DNA from: Chondrosia reniformis
Taxonomy: Eukaryota > Porifera > Demospongiae > Chondrillida > Chondrillidae
Length of the DNA stretch: 64,000 bases
Direction of reading: 5' to 3'
Assembly (NCBI GenBank): GCA_947172415.1
Contig: OX359190.1
Coordinates: 6,696,001 to 6,760,000 of the forward strand
Part shown: in pieces, positions 1-11,384 of the stretch
How positions within the stretch are numbered: the stretch's first letter is position 1
Layout of the letters: each line of letters begins with the position of its first letter
Notes under the pieces: generated by a model
The model's input: the letters and a program-made list of their open reading frames with translations, nothing else
What the model was told of the DNA's origin: nothing
Databases searched by the model: none
Made by a program: the position numbers and the translations under genes

Positions 1-130
1 GCGGAGTAGTAGTTGATACAGATCATCCAATTGCAAGGTAGAACACATGGCCTACCAATTACCTTTTCACACCTTAGTATAGACTGAAGATGATGCATCT
101 GCATGCCATATATCAACAAAGGTTCAAGTC
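1..130. repeat. Dispersed repeat family R1, fragment at window edge
   Basis: The stretch containing the words 'aacacatggcctaccaatta' and 'ccttttcacacc' recurs with small changes at about 23880-23945, 39070-39150 and 52745-52860. No coding sequence is seen. It is the outer part of a longer repeat whose inner part (151-418) is palindromic. Family membership rests on direct sequence identity between the four places. Confidence 0.8.
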
Positions 131-150
131 TTAAAGGGATCTCAGCTAAT

Positions 151-418
151 AACCACAGCAGATTTGATTTGCCTTGTGAGGGAGCTAAGAATAGCGACAG
201 TTGATTGCATGTATTTGCATAATCAACAGGGTTAGAGACCATTTTGTAACTTGTACACAAGGACATAAAGGCCAAGGCCTTTACATACGTATGTCATATG
301 ATATCCCTTGTGTACAAGTTACAAAATGGTCTCTAACCCTGTTGATTATGTGAATGCATGCAACCAACCGTCGATATTCTTAGCTCCCTTACAAGGCAAA
401 TCAATTCTGCTGTGATCT
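151..418. repeat. Large imperfect palindrome, inner part of repeat R1
   Basis: The left arm (about 151-282) and right arm (about 301-418) are reverse complements with scattered mismatches. Both contain the block running from 'acaagttacaaaatggtctc' to 'aaccctgttgattat'. The spacer is about 18 bp. The same arm sequence occurs singly at 52870-53040 and in an inverted arrangement at 38950-39440. This is typical of a foldback or palindromic MITE without coding capacity. Confidence 0.8.
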
Positions 419-431
419 ATATATATAAAAA

Positions 432-940
432 CAGTGGAACCTCACTTAACGACCACCTCAGTATTAAGACAACCTCAAAATTGCTACACATTTTTTTGGT
501 CCGGAGTAATTCTTGTGTCTCGCACTGTACTTTAGGTCTTTAGAAAAGCGACCACCTCGGAATTCACTTTTACGACCACTATATTTGGACCGACCAATAT
601 TATTAAAATAACTGGCAAATAACCTCGGTATAACGACAAGGTGTGAAAACAAAGTTTTAGTTCCAGTTGTCGCGAATGCCATATCTCATAGAAAACGTTT
701 GTGCAAGCTTTACCATAGTAAAAGTGCTTTCTAAATCCCTTTCACTGGTTCAATGCTCGACGTTAAGGAAGAAAAAGCTTATTTTTAAGGTAAAAACGAA
801 AACCAGCCGAGCGTCCGCCATTTTGTTTACAGATATTTCCTACGTATACATGTATGTAACAATTTCAGAATTAAGACCACCTCAAAATTTACACCAAATA
901 ATGTTGTCCAAAAGGTGGTCTCATTTGTGAGGTTCCACTG
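432..940. mobile_element. pogo/Tigger-type MITE
   Basis: The element starts with CAGTGGAACCTCACTTAACG and ends with the inverted form of CAGTGGAACCTCACAAATGA. These termini match the full-length Tigger-2 at 29235-31877 (CAGTGGAACCTCCCTTAACG). Both subterminal regions are rich in 'gaccacctc' repeats. No transposase is encoded, so it would have moved in trans. The right end is followed by TA, but the left TA has decayed. Part of its interior recurs inverted at about 42955-43115. Confidence 0.85.
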
Positions 941-954
941 TATATATATAATGC

Positions 955-1255
955 GAGTTCATACACAACTATTATAACACTTTTTTTATACGTCGATATA
1001 TGTTTGATACGAGTTCATACGCAACTGTTGTAACAATTAATTTATACTTCAATACATCATTTTTGTAAATGGCAGTGGCGTTCAGAAAGCTTTAGTTAAC
1101 GAAGCTTTTCTGTCCCTATTTATAATGTTCAGGACACTTAAGTGTCCTCAATCGTTAGGATTAAGAATATATATATTAAAGCAACGATTCGGCCAAGTAG
1201 TTTGAGTTAATTCGGGGGCGGCAGCCCCACGAATGTTTAAACTCGAAATACTTGT
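955..1255. repeat. Dispersed repeat R2, copy 1
   Basis: This segment recurs at 8345-8620 and in part at 57350-57485, in the same orientation. The shared landmarks are 'acaactattataacact', 'aagctttagttgac', 'aggattaagaatatatat' and 'cggccaagtagtttgagtt'. It has no open frame of note. Its mobile origin is inferred from copy number only. Confidence 0.8.
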
Positions 1256-1261
1256 TTAGGT

Positions 1262-1575
1262 TAATAGATTGGTAGCCCGAAGCAGGCTCCCCATATCCAA
1301 AGCTACGTTATTTTTAGGTTATTAAACTGCTACAGCCCAAAGCAGGTTACTATGTCCAAGCTAAGTTATTTTTTGGCTATTAGATCGCTGCTGCCCGAAG
1401 CAGGCTGCCCATGTTCTCAGTGTAGCTTGATTTTTAGGTTATTAGATTTGTACAGCCCGAAGCAGGCTCCCCATGTTTTAGATTGGTTACAGCCTGAAGC
1501 AGGCTCACCATGTTCTAAGTGTAGTTTGTTTTTTGGTTATTAGATAGGTACAACCCCAAACAGGCTCTCCACATT
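1262..1575. repeat. Minisatellite, about 62-bp unit, about 5 units
   Basis: A unit built on 'ttaggttattagat' followed by 'tacagcccgaagcaggctcc' and 'ccatgttctaagtgtag' is repeated head to tail about five times with substitutions and one shortened unit. The core GCCCGAAGCAGGC is near-palindromic. The GC-rich core contrasts with the AT-rich surroundings. Confidence 0.85.
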
Positions 1576-1981
1576 CCCATAGTCATTGTTTTATTAATCA
1601 AATAGGTACAATGTACATAATTGACAGGTCCAATCTGAAACATCAATATAATGTATTCTTATTGGTCTGGTCCATTGCAATCTATGCAATATCTGTATTC
1701 ATATTTTATTGCCGACTAATATTTCATGTGTGCATGTGTATATATTTAAGAGTCAAACTGTTAACTTACATCTTGATATACAGGTAGACATCAAGATTAG
1801 TCAAATACTGTTAAAGTATAAAGCAGTTAATACCTGGGTTATTACAGGAACAGAACAACCTCAGGTGTATTAAGGCCTGTCACAGATCTTTGGGGTGGCT
1901 TCCTGTTTAGTGGTTTAGTATTGTTTATTTTGTGGTTACTTAAAATAAACTGTTGTGCAAGTTCAGCAAGATCATGTGATT

Positions 1982-2973
1982 TCAGGTGATCATGTGCTCA
2001 GTAAAATGGCCATTAACAGAAAGTTTCATTGTCTTGCTGGCTAAGATATCTTGCCAGTGTTTAGTCTTCATGTCATCTAGTTGTGTCCTAGATGTGCTCC
2101 AAAAATACTGCAGGTCAGGACCTTGTTGGTGAGAATGTTGATGCTGCTGGCCATCATGGAAAGTGTATGTCAAGTCAGTTTGCGACCACCATATTCCTTC
2201 CCCTTTAGCAAGATACGGTGATATACTTTGAAGATGAACTTGCCAACTAGACATCCTAGAGGCTAGGAATTCCTTGGTGATGGCTGTTCCAGTATAGTGT
2301 CTCATATTCTTGGTGGCTCTGGACACTTTGTATCTTTCGTGCTGTTACTAATGGTGTTATCCTGACTCAAAAGACTTTGCAACCTAATAAAAGCCTGATT
2401 CAGAATATTCTGTGGCTGTCTGTTGGAGCAAGATTCAGCTATTGTCCTAAACTGCCCAAACAAACACTCTTCAAATTCCGTATTGCATGTCTGTAGGGAT
2501 ACTAGTTCAAACTGTGGAGCAGCATGGCAAGATATATCATGAAAATATGAACCTAAAAGCTTGTGGCGTGTCATTGAATGAGGATGCGGGATTAGAGCTA
2601 AGAGCCACTCATGATGGTACCAAGTTAAATTATAGAGTTGCAAGACCAAGCGAGGTGTACGTTTTGTTTGTACTAGATAGCTGATTTCAGCTCTTCAAAC
2701 AATAATTTCAAGTAGTGCCTCAAGGTTCTTAGAAACCTGACCCAAAAGGAAGTTGTAAAGTACAATTGCAGTAGCCCTTAAATCTGCTCCAGTAACTTTC
2801 TCTTTTTGTAAACATGTTCTCAGCAACTGTTCGACTTCACTTCTCAAGTGATTAGGAAGTAGATGAGGTAGTTCGGCAAAAAGGTTAATGAGATGACCTT
2901 TGATGGCATGAAGAGGCTCATAATCGTTGATGGAATAATGATTCAGATGGAGAGACTTAAGAAGTGGCTGCAA
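1982..2973 (-). pseudogene. 3' half of an unknown multi-copy gene family (copy 1)
   Basis: Three adjacent minus-strand open segments (2973-2695, 2649-2302, 2326-1982) line up as one protein interrupted by frame breaks. In order they contain a YEPLHAIKGHL block, a TGADLRATAIVLYNF block, a YNLTWYHHEWL block, HDISCHAAPQFELVSL followed by NTEFEECLFGQF, and a C-terminal WW-TD-TYTFHDGQQH motif. The last block is clearly homologous to the plus-strand copy at 48297-50494 (WWTETNNTYHFFDGEQH). From memory, related uncharacterised proteins are abundant in fishes, cnidarians and sponges. I know no assigned function and suspect a transposon. The upstream half is missing here. Confidence 0.6.
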
Positions 2974-3017
2974 TGTTCCTATACTGTTGTGTATGACGGT
3001 TTGATATTCTCAATATG

Positions 3018-3143
3018 GGTAACAATACCTAGGGTTTCCGGTTAATAGAGGTAAAAATGTATTGTGCAGATTAGTTTCAGCAGGAAATGATGTGGATGGT
3101 GAGGGAACCGGTTATCTGAGGTGCGGATAACTGAGGTCTGACT
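3018..3143. mobile_element. Fragment of a pogo-type terminal region
   Basis: The sequence ends in '..ataactgaggtctgactg' followed by TA. Reverse-complemented this gives CAGTCAGACCTCAGTTATCC, a typical pogo/Tigger terminus related to the CAGTCGAACCTC ends of Tigger-1. A partial complementary stretch ('ggtttccggttaatagaggt') lies near 3030. Only a short remnant survives. Confidence 0.5.
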
Positions 3144-3150
3144 GTAATTC

Positions 3151-3282
3151 ATGCAGCAATTTAATACTGAGGTTGTAGAACAGGCAAACAGTGAACTCTG
3201 TCGCCTGAATGCTTGCCTTTCTTATATGAACAAGAAGAACTTTATGCAGCATCTTAATCTTTTTTTGGTTACAGAAACTTAG
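3151..3282 (+). pseudogene. C-terminal fragment of a transposon-like protein
   Basis: A 43-residue open frame contains FNTEVVEQANSELCRLN followed by YMNKKNFMQHLNLFL and a stop. The NTE..EQ.NS.L....YM...NFM pattern is one I recall from the C-termini of large KDZ-like transposon proteins of invertebrates. That assignment is from memory and weak. No upstream coding continues, because a pogo terminus lies directly 5'. It is probably a scrap captured or truncated by insertion. Confidence 0.35.
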
Positions 3283-3995
3283 GTATCAATAAACAGTTTC
3301 CTTAATTATCTGTCCTTAATGTAATTATTGTTGTGTTTGTAACTTGTTAAATATGTCTGCAGTAAGTTCCATTCTGACTTGTCGACCGATTTTTTGTGGC
3401 TTCACTTGATACTGTCCAAAGCATTTCAAAAACTCTTGGTGTGTTTTTGGGTTTCCTATATTCTAGAAAAGATATTCAGATAAGCCTTCTTTGAATACTA
3501 CCATGGGTTAAGAGAAAGAGGGATATAGAGAATACTATGCATATTTCAGTCTTACCCTCAAAATACTGCTCATATTATAGATTACGTGTGCACCACAATC
3601 AAAATCATTAGTCTGTTGTGGTATGCTTGCTACTTTGTAATTACGCATATCCACATCCATGTTGATCTTGAAAATCTGTATACAATGATTGGTATACAAT
3701 TGCATTCAAGGTCACAAGGAACAATATTGTGGCAGATTGCACTTTGACCTGTATGCCTCTGACAGGAATCAAGTATGATTAGTCTGTACAATTCAAAGAT
3801 ATACATATAAAGCTAACCTATATATCTATAGCTCTTAGGTTTGCATGCATATATGGTGGATGGTTTTATATATATTGTCAACAATGCAGTTATATGTCAT
3901 GTAAATATGTGCTCATAGTTTTACCTTTGCAACTAGAATTAGTAGTAGCCAGTGGTTCCTGAAATCATAAATGAAATATCTAAGATACAATTTTC
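3283..3995. other. Noncoding stretch, nothing recognised
   Basis: AT-rich sequence with short TA runs. I see no homologous repeat within the window, no terminal repeats and no plausible exon. Confidence 0.4.
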
Positions 3996-5216
3996 CTACA
4001 TGCTATATGCCTATTCTGTAAAAGAGCCGATAAGGGGAACTAAACCTCTGGATGAAGATACAGGAGTCTTTTCTTCCTTCTTTTCCCTTCTTTCATCTTC
4101 TTCTCCACTGGGTCAGACAGCCATTTCTGGGAATTCCACCCTTCATCAGTGATCCTGGGAGTTTTTATCTTTTCTTTTTCTGGATCTTCTTTGAATCCTA
4201 AAAATATGTCATTCAACATAGCTGTTTGAACATATGTATACGTCTATATATTGCTATATAAAACTTACTTAACACAGATTGGCATAGCCCATAATGTTGA
4301 ACTGCTACTCTCAGTGGAATGATTGCCTAGAGTCAAGTTCTCCATCTTGGGAAGATCACCTTGTCCTTTGAAAAAAGCTGACTTGTTATCAATCCAATGC
4401 CAGCAGCAGTCAGACAAATAGGTGAAGTTAAATTTCCTCCAGTAGTTAAGCTGCTTCATGCCATGTTTATAGTACATGTATATGTATATACATATATATT
4501 TATATAAACTTACAGGGAATAAAAATCTATCATTGTTCCATTTATATAGTTCCTGTTATACATGCAATGGATATCTGCAGATGATACTTCTATGTGTGGC
4601 TTAGTGTTTTTACACTGGCCAATAGAGAATCCTATATTATACAAAAATTATGCACGCATGTTTTAGTAAAATGTTATATAAATGTGAACTACATTGTCCC
4701 ACATTTTTGTGTTCATAGCTAAACCAATTTTATTACAGCAGCTGAATTCTTCTCCTTGTAACATGGACTGAGGCAAAGCAGTGCAAATACATAGGTAATT
4801 TGCATGGCATTGTGTGAACTCTATCCATGTTTTTTGTAGTGCTCTTGTGCTTGTGCAATGTAACAATCATACGTTTGCATAGCACACTTTGCAAAGGTCC
4901 CTGGCAATTTTAATTCTTTGCGACTAATAGTTTGGCCTATATGTAATACATGCATAATTGCTATATACATCAATATATACTTTGATGTATACACACCGCT
5001 TTCTGGGAAAAGAAGTATGAAATGATTTGGTGGGAGCCCCAGTAGGCGTGCATTACTTGTCCTACATAGCATTACATGAAGGAGCTTGTCCAGAGAAGGC
5101 TGGCATGACCAAGTGGGAATCAATAAGGAGTGGCTGTCCCAGTTGTCTTCAGAATATAACTGGATGGGTCTCCCTATTACACCTGCAGCTAACAGGATCT
5201 GAAGCAAACCTGCAGA
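3995..5216 (-). CDS. Unrecognised multi-exon gene, possibly OTU-like protease
   Basis: Several minus-strand blocks are bounded by good splice sites. The exon at about 5216-5000 has a TCTCTGCAG acceptor, reads GLLQILLAAGVIGRPIQLYS and later PNHFILLFPESG, and ends at a GTGTGT donor. The exon at about 4635-4513 (SIGQCKNTKPHIEV..DIHCMYN) ends at GTAAGT. The exon at about 4477-4279 (WRKFNFTYLSDCCWHWID..MPICV) ends at GTAAGT. A last exon at about 4197-4040 follows TTTTTAG. The PNHF box and the hydrophobic-GRPI start resemble the C-terminal part of OTU-type cysteine proteases or vertnin-like proteins, but I cannot confirm this. The phase into the last exon is uncertain. That exon has a pseudogene copy at 60590-60770. 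Confidence 0.4.
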
Positions 5217-5380
5217 GAGTATATTAGTATAGCAAATGTTTATACATTTCTTTATGTACACCTATATCACTATCTATAAATATATATTGCTGTCATGCCC
5301 ATCATGTGTGGATTTCCCTTTTTAGGCAGTAGTGAATTAATTCTCTTTTATTGCTTGGTTTCTCTTTGTGAACACTCTGT

Positions 5381-5405
5381 CAGGGCTCGTGATAACGTCC
5401 GGTCA
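5381..5405 (+). mobile_element. Possible left end of the hAT element
   Basis: CAGGGCTCGTGATAACGTCC at 5381 has the CAGGG start common in hAT termini and lies just upstream of the hAT transposase. I could not find its inverted partner downstream of 7723, so the boundary and the 8-bp duplication are unproven. Confidence 0.4.
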
Positions 5406-5466
5406 TCGGACAATTTCCGGTTAATTATGCTGCGTGACCGATCAAACTCGTACACGTGCGGAAAAA

Positions 5467-7723
5467 ATGTCTGGTCAAAAGCGTGGCGTAGTTGCCTCTG
5501 AAACGGACGAAGTACCAGCAAAGAAGCGCGGAGTAACGGTGAAAACCGTTGATAAGTGGATCTCAGAGAGCGACAGAACTATGGATACGTCTGTGTGGTT
5601 AAGGTACGAGAAGGTGGATCGCGAGTATATCGCAACGCTGAAGTGCTGTGTGTGCGCCGAGTTCAACGAGAAACTTCGAGGACTGCGCAACTATAACCCT
5701 GCATTTGTTGTTGGTTCCAAGAATCTGAGAGCGTCCAGCTACAAAGACCACGCTGCTACCGACATGCACAAGCGAACAATGCTTCTTTTCAAGAAGCAGA
5801 GCTCCGCTGATGTGACCGAATACGCGCCTATCGCTAAGGCCCTGTACAAGCTGGACACTGACGCCGAGCTGAAGGTAAAGTGGTAATTTGACATTGCTTA
5901 CCTGATAGCTAAGGAAAATCTGGCATTTTTGAAAGATGAAGCCTCTGTGTGAGTTGGAAGAGAGGCATGGGGTGGACTTGGGCCAGGGGTACAAGAATGA
6001 CCAAGCATGCGCCACCTTTGTAGACTATATCGCAAAGGAGCAGCAGGAGATTCTGGTAGGTGCACTGACATCAGCTAAGTTTTTTAGCTTACAAGCTGAT
6101 GGTAGCATGGATGCAGGCAACGTGGAGAATGAGCTTTACCTTGCCCTGTACTTTGATCCACGTGCTAAGGATGGCAAGGTGCATGTCCGTAACAGATTTC
6201 TGTCTGTTAGGCACCCCAAGCGTAGCACTGCTGAAGGTTTGTTTGAGTGCTTCCAGAGAGCTGTCAGTCATGTGGGTATTGTAGACTGGGAGGACAAACT
6301 GGTAGGGTTTGGGTGTGATGGTGCCTCTGTTAATATAGCAGCTGGTGGATTGAGGGGCTACCTTGAGCAGTCTGTTCCATGGGTGGTAGTTTTCTGGTGT
6401 CTTGCACATCGACTGGAGTTGTCTTTGAAGGATGCACTCAGTGGCACACTGTTCTCTTCAATAGATAACATGTTGATGAGATTGTATTACCTCTACAACA
6501 AGTCCCCCAAAAAGTGTCGCGAGCTTGAAGATGTTGTTGATCAGTTGAAGGAGTGCTTAGAGCCAATGCAGATGCCCACTACTGGTGGTGATAGACCTCT
6601 TCGTGCCTGTGGTACACGATTTATAGGTCACAAGGTGGCTGCTCTAGAGAGAGTAGTTAACCGGTTTGGTGCATACTTCAACCATCTGGTCAACTTGAGT
6701 GAGGATCCTGCAGTCAAGTCTGTCGACAGACATAAACTAAAGGGTTACCTCTTGCAATGGCGGAGTGCAAACATGCTCCTTGGCTGTGCTTTATTTTATG
6801 ATTTGTTGAAGCCTGCTACCATCCTGTGCAAGGTCCTTCAACAGGATGATGTGTGTGTTGTAGAGGCAATTGAGGCCATCCTGAACACAAGCAAAGCTAT
6901 TGAGAAACTAACTTCCACCTCGTTTGAGAATCTTCCTACCGTGAAGATGGTTAGCTCAAGGATGGTTCACAATGAAGATGGTAGCACCACCTATCAGGAA
7001 GCCAACCTTACCAAACACAAGGAAGGTGTCACTTACCTGAAGAATCACAAAAACGAATACACAACTTCTGTTTTGGCCTGCCTAAGGGATCGTGTGAAAG
7101 CACAGAGTACGGATCTACTCACTCATACCTTGACCATCCTCGCTCCTCAAGGGTGGGATAAAGCAGAAGATGCTTCCTTTGGATATGGAGCTCTAGATAG
7201 CCTCAGCACCAGGTTCAGGGTTCCATTAGAGAAAGCAAATGTGAACTGTGCCCTTCTCAGGGAAGAGTGGAGTGATATGGTAGATTATGCTAAGCGTTAT
7301 CTCAACCTTATCCAGGTAGAGTATCAAGTGTTGTGGTGGAAGCTCTTCAATGCAGTTGATGCGAAGAAGTGGACTAACATTCTGTCACTGGTAGAGCTTC
7401 TTTTCTGCCTCCCAGTGTCCAATGGACATGTAGAGAGGGTCTTTTCTCAGTTGAAAATCATCAAAACTGAGAGACGTACCTGTCTTGGTGAAGACCGCCT
7501 GGAATCTTTGCTGCGGATTGTAGCAGATGCACCCTCACTATCACAGTGGGATGCCAGTGGTGCTGTAGAACACTGGTGGAATGATAAGACGCGACGATCA
7601 GTGAAAGACTCACGAGCACCTCCCAAGAAGAAGGGAAGCAGTTCCATTACTGAAGATGATGGCATCATTGATGATCCCTATACTCTTGCACTGGAAGACT
7701 GGGAATCCTGGATAGCTGAATGA
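5467..7723 (+). pseudogene. hAT-family transposase, broken by a stop and a frameshift
   Basis: The N-terminal part (5467-5886) carries a TTF/BED-like zinc finger: Cys pair CCVC and a distal H..H in YKDHAATDMH, preceded by a basic, NLS-like start. A stop codon (TAA, 5884-5886) interrupts a conserved-looking segment that reads on as FDIAYLIAKENLAF. The frame then shifts at about 5932-5936 into a 595-residue frame to 7723. That frame holds the DDE/RNase-H fold region (FSLQADGSMD; GFGCDGASVN; CLAHRLELSLKD) and the C-terminal dimerisation motif (LPVSNGHVERVFSQLKIIK). It resembles the ZNF862-like hAT proteins of cnidarians and fishes. A 38-bp intron spanning the stop was considered, but the reading-through segment looks coding. 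Confidence 0.85.
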
Positions 7724-8340
7724 AGTTTAACTGTACAAGAGACTATTACTAATCACTCACTGTGTACTCACTGTTGTATACGTTCAATTATATATACTCT
7801 TAAGTTCAATCAGACTCTGTCACACACTTGTAAATTCATATTCTGACTGTTTTATGTACCCATTGCTTCTGCAATGTATGTATATTTATGTCAGGGCATG
7901 ACTGGTACTTGTCTGATCAAAATAAGTAATGGCCTGACATTATGTCAGAGCAACTTTAAGATCTTATCAGGAGCACTGCTCTGTGTACTAAGCACGGTAT
8001 GTGAAAAGGCTACTGCCTTCGTTTCATTTGCAATTTCTTCAGAGTACTGCATGAAAAAGCAATGTATATGCAACATTGCTTTATACGCACATATATCAAT
8101 ATAATAACCTACCCTTTTCACATAATGGGAGAGATGAACTGCCCCCCATGAAGAAGATAACAATCTGATCAATCGTGCTTGACTTCAATTCAGTCCTCAT
8201 ACAAGAGGCTTTACAGCAATATAAACTTAAAGCAGCTATAGAACACTGAAAGGACTTTTACAACACCCCGGGCAGCCACTACATTGTTTTCATAACACGA
8301 TTTATGTATAGCTTCATGTTACAGATATATACAGTAATAG
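7724..8340. other. 3' flank of the hAT gene, no gene seen
   Basis: Probably contains the untranslated tail and right end of the hAT element. A direct 'cagggcatgactggtacttg' at 7895 resembles hAT end sequence but is in direct, not inverted, orientation. Nothing else is recognised. Confidence 0.3.
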
Positions 8341-8344
8341 TTAC

Positions 8345-8620
8345 AATATATAATACGAGTTCATATATATGCAACTATTATAACACTTATTTTATACTTC
8401 GATATATGTATAATATGAGTCATACGCAACTATTGTAACACTTAATTTATACGGCAATACATCGTTTTTGCAAATGGCGGCATTGAGGAAGCTTTAGTTG
8501 ACAAAGCTTTTCTGTCGCTATTTATAATCTTCAGGACCCTTCAGCGTCCTCAGCCTTTAGGATTAAGAATATATATATATTAAAGCCCAACGATGCGGCC
8601 AAATAGTTTGAGTTGTGATT
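8345..8620. repeat. Dispersed repeat R2, copy 2
   Basis: Near-identical in order to 955-1220: 'gcaactattataacactt', 'aagctttagttgacaaagct', 'ttaggattaagaatatatat', 'gcggccaaatagtttgagtt'. It has the same orientation and is noncoding. Confidence 0.8.
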
Positions 8621-8870
8621 AAGTGGAAGTCAGAAACAACCGTATAGTCTACAATAGTCGTACCTTTTGATCTCAATGGGTGTTTATGTAAAACAATTAT
8701 TGTTTCTCCGGTAGTTTCATCTTCTGTTTCTGACTCATCTGTCAGTAATCACATCCTTGAACATTAACTGCTTCATCAACTGTGACCTCAGAAGCTCTAT
8801 TTTCTAGTTTCTTATAGATGACTAAGTATTATACCACTGAAAGAACATTGAAGATATTTACCTACCCTTG
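8620..8870 (-). pseudogene. Acidic N-terminal fragment, LPWRS-type transposon-like family
   Basis: On the minus strand, beginning near 8810, the frame reads through ASEVTVDEAVNVQGCDY and, after one frame break, TDESETEDETTGETIIVLH followed by KHPLRSKG. An acidic domain followed by a 'PLxRS' motif also occurs at 42290-42830 (LPWRSDG) and 62279-62405 (PLAWRSNIVEE). Function is unknown. The link is inferred from this short pattern alone. Confidence 0.3.
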
Positions 8871-9697
8871 GCCTTTTTGTCTTTTCCTAGCTAATTTTAG
8901 CCTTTGATCGTTTTCTTCAATGGTAATGTTAGTATTTTTTTCTATTCTCTTAGAAGAGTCATTTGGCTGCCACTGGGCATATATATCACATGGTTACGAC
9001 ATACATGTACTAGTAAGTTATATTTACCTTTGATATTATCTGAAGGTTCTTCTGATATGTGAAGTTTCACTTAATCAAATATTTTTCTACAGGCTAAAGT
9101 TTTTTCTGAAATTCTTCATCTGGAAAGGTGCCAATCGTGGGGTAAATGGACTATTACCGAGTGATGTAAATCGACAAGTTTAGGTTGATGATTTTGAGAA
9201 ATGAGGGCAAATTACTCTGTGTGGCGAGAAATCATCTCGAGCATCACTCGACCACACCTCTATCTATTATCATTGGGAAAATACATTTGCATTGAGTGAG
9301 TGCTGAAAAGCAACACGTTTTTAGGTGAGAAATTCGAGATTTGAGAAGTGGTGCCGCTATGCCATGCAAGATTATCACTTTATGCTACACAACGTATCGT
9401 AGTCCTTACAACCAAATATACCTATTCTTATTGCCGAATCAAGAAAAAATTAGCTAAAGAATCAATTGAGGTATTGATTTTGGCGATATATCGATTGCTT
9501 AAGAAGGATCGATAGAGTCAATTCTCAAATGGTGATTAAAAAAGTCGACACCTACATATTTATACTATTATAGCTTGCACGGCCTGTCTTGTGCACTCGA
9601 TTTGGCCCTCGCTAAAATCTCGAGCTAAATGCCACTCATTAGCACTTGCCTCTCGAATGTCGGGAGTTTAAGCGTTACTTTTGACGTGTACCGTATA
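8871..9697. other. Noncoding stretch left of Tigger-1
   Basis: No terminal repeats, repeated sequence or convincing exon are recognised. The sequence abuts the TA target of Tigger-1 at 9696-9697. Confidence 0.3.
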
Positions 9698-11384
9698 CAG
9701 TCGAACCTCTGAAGAAAGGACACTTTAGGACTGGGCCTTTTGTCCTTTGTTCGGAGGTTGTCCCTATCTCAGAGGTTAATCAAATTTTGATTGTATCATC
9801 CTCTAAAATGTTTAGATATGGTAGACAATTTAATAAAATGCATGGTTGTGAGTAGTGAAAGTTGAAAAACAGTGATTTTGGATTAAGTGTTGTGAATGCC
9901 ATGGATGCATGCATGAATCAATAAAATTATTGGATTGTTAGTTTTACCCGTCATGATCATTGTTGAGTGAAATAGTCATGTAGTGTTGCCTGTCTTGCAA
10001 ATGTGTGCTTTAGGTTCACAATCCTCTCAATTGTGGAACCGATAGATAAGGCTTCATCTCCATGTCCTTTATATTCCAAAAATAGGGACACTTCCTCCAA
10101 AGAAGTTATGGCTTCCTTGTATGTCTTCAACTTGGGAAAGGGCTCTTCTGTGTTAGCAGTAGAGTCATCCTCATCATCACTATCTCCATCTACTTGTCCA
10201 CAATCTTCTACTTGCTGATGTTCCTCAAGCTCTTCAAGGAATGCTGCTTCCCAATTGTCATCGTCCATTTCCATGCACACAGGAAGATCACTATCACCAG
10301 TCAAAAACTGATCTACAGTACAGCCTTCACAACCAGTTTGCTCTATTAGAGTTTGCAATTCCATGCGTTTATCAGCCTCTAAGAAGGGGTCCAAATCATC
10401 TTCAATTCCACGGTTGACCACATCCAACCCCATGTCCAAGATGCCTGCCTTTCTATAACATTTTGTTATGGTTTCAGCTGTTACTTGAGACCACGCTAGA
10501 GCAACCCATCTGATTGCAACCAATATGTTGAGTGATTTTACAACATCAGAAGCCGAATCACACTCATCAATTTTTGAGAGAACATATCTCAAAAAATATC
10601 AACGATAATGGACCTTGAAATTTTGAATTATTCCTAGGTCCAAAGGCTGCAGAGTTGAGGTTGTATTTGGTGGTAGAAAGCAAATCTTGATGTTGGAGAA
10701 TTTTACAGACAAATCACCTGGGTGACAGCCTGCATTATCCAGAAGGAGCAAAATTTTGCGGTTTGAGCTGGACAAGCGGTGATTCAACTGGGTTAAAATA
10801 GCTTCTAGTATTTCTCCAGTCATCCATGCTTTTTTTGGCTGTATAGTGCATTTCACCATAAATGTAAAATATACAGTAGGCATATATAGACTGATGAAAA
10901 GTGGTGAATTTAAAATTTACCGGCAGTTTCACCATGGCAACCGTTGTATTATTTTCCAGTAACCATGGTTACGACTGTAACTTTTGCGACATATGTTGCT
11001 ATGACGATAATTGTTGCGCAATCACGTAAAAATGGTATTAATCAAAAAAGATCTTAGAGGTGAACGTTATTCTCTGGAGAATTATTGGATCGATCTGTAA
11101 CTTTCAGCGAAGAATCATCATTAGAGGAGCTGGGTCATAATCGTTTGCAAGTCCGAAATTCAAAGCCTCATATTTTCTTTACAGAAATCGAAATAAACAA
11201 AATCGATCCGTAACACTTTAGTACTTTTAATACTCATTTATATTCTAGAAGTTAGACTTAAAAGATGATGATATGAAGACACAACGTTAGCAAACCCGTT
11301 ACAGCCTAATACCCGTAAAATCCATAATATCTTACCTTTCGTGATCTAAATCAAGGAAAGTCTTCGGTAGAAGTTTAGCTCCTC

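Noticed and set aside
4265..5261. Ulp1-type SUMO protease
   Set aside because: The phrase YINGTMIDFY resembles Ulp1, but the catalytic His-Asp-Cys order cannot be found in the exons. Left as unrecognised, possibly OTU-like.
5877..5936. A 38-bp intron in the hAT gene (GTAAAG..ATAG)
   Set aside because: The removed part reads FDIAYLIAKENLAF in the upstream frame, which fits hAT proteins. A stop plus a frameshift explains it better.
7895..7960. Right end of the hAT element at 'cagggcatgactggtacttg'
   Set aside because: It is in direct orientation relative to the left end, not inverted, and no 8-bp duplication matches.
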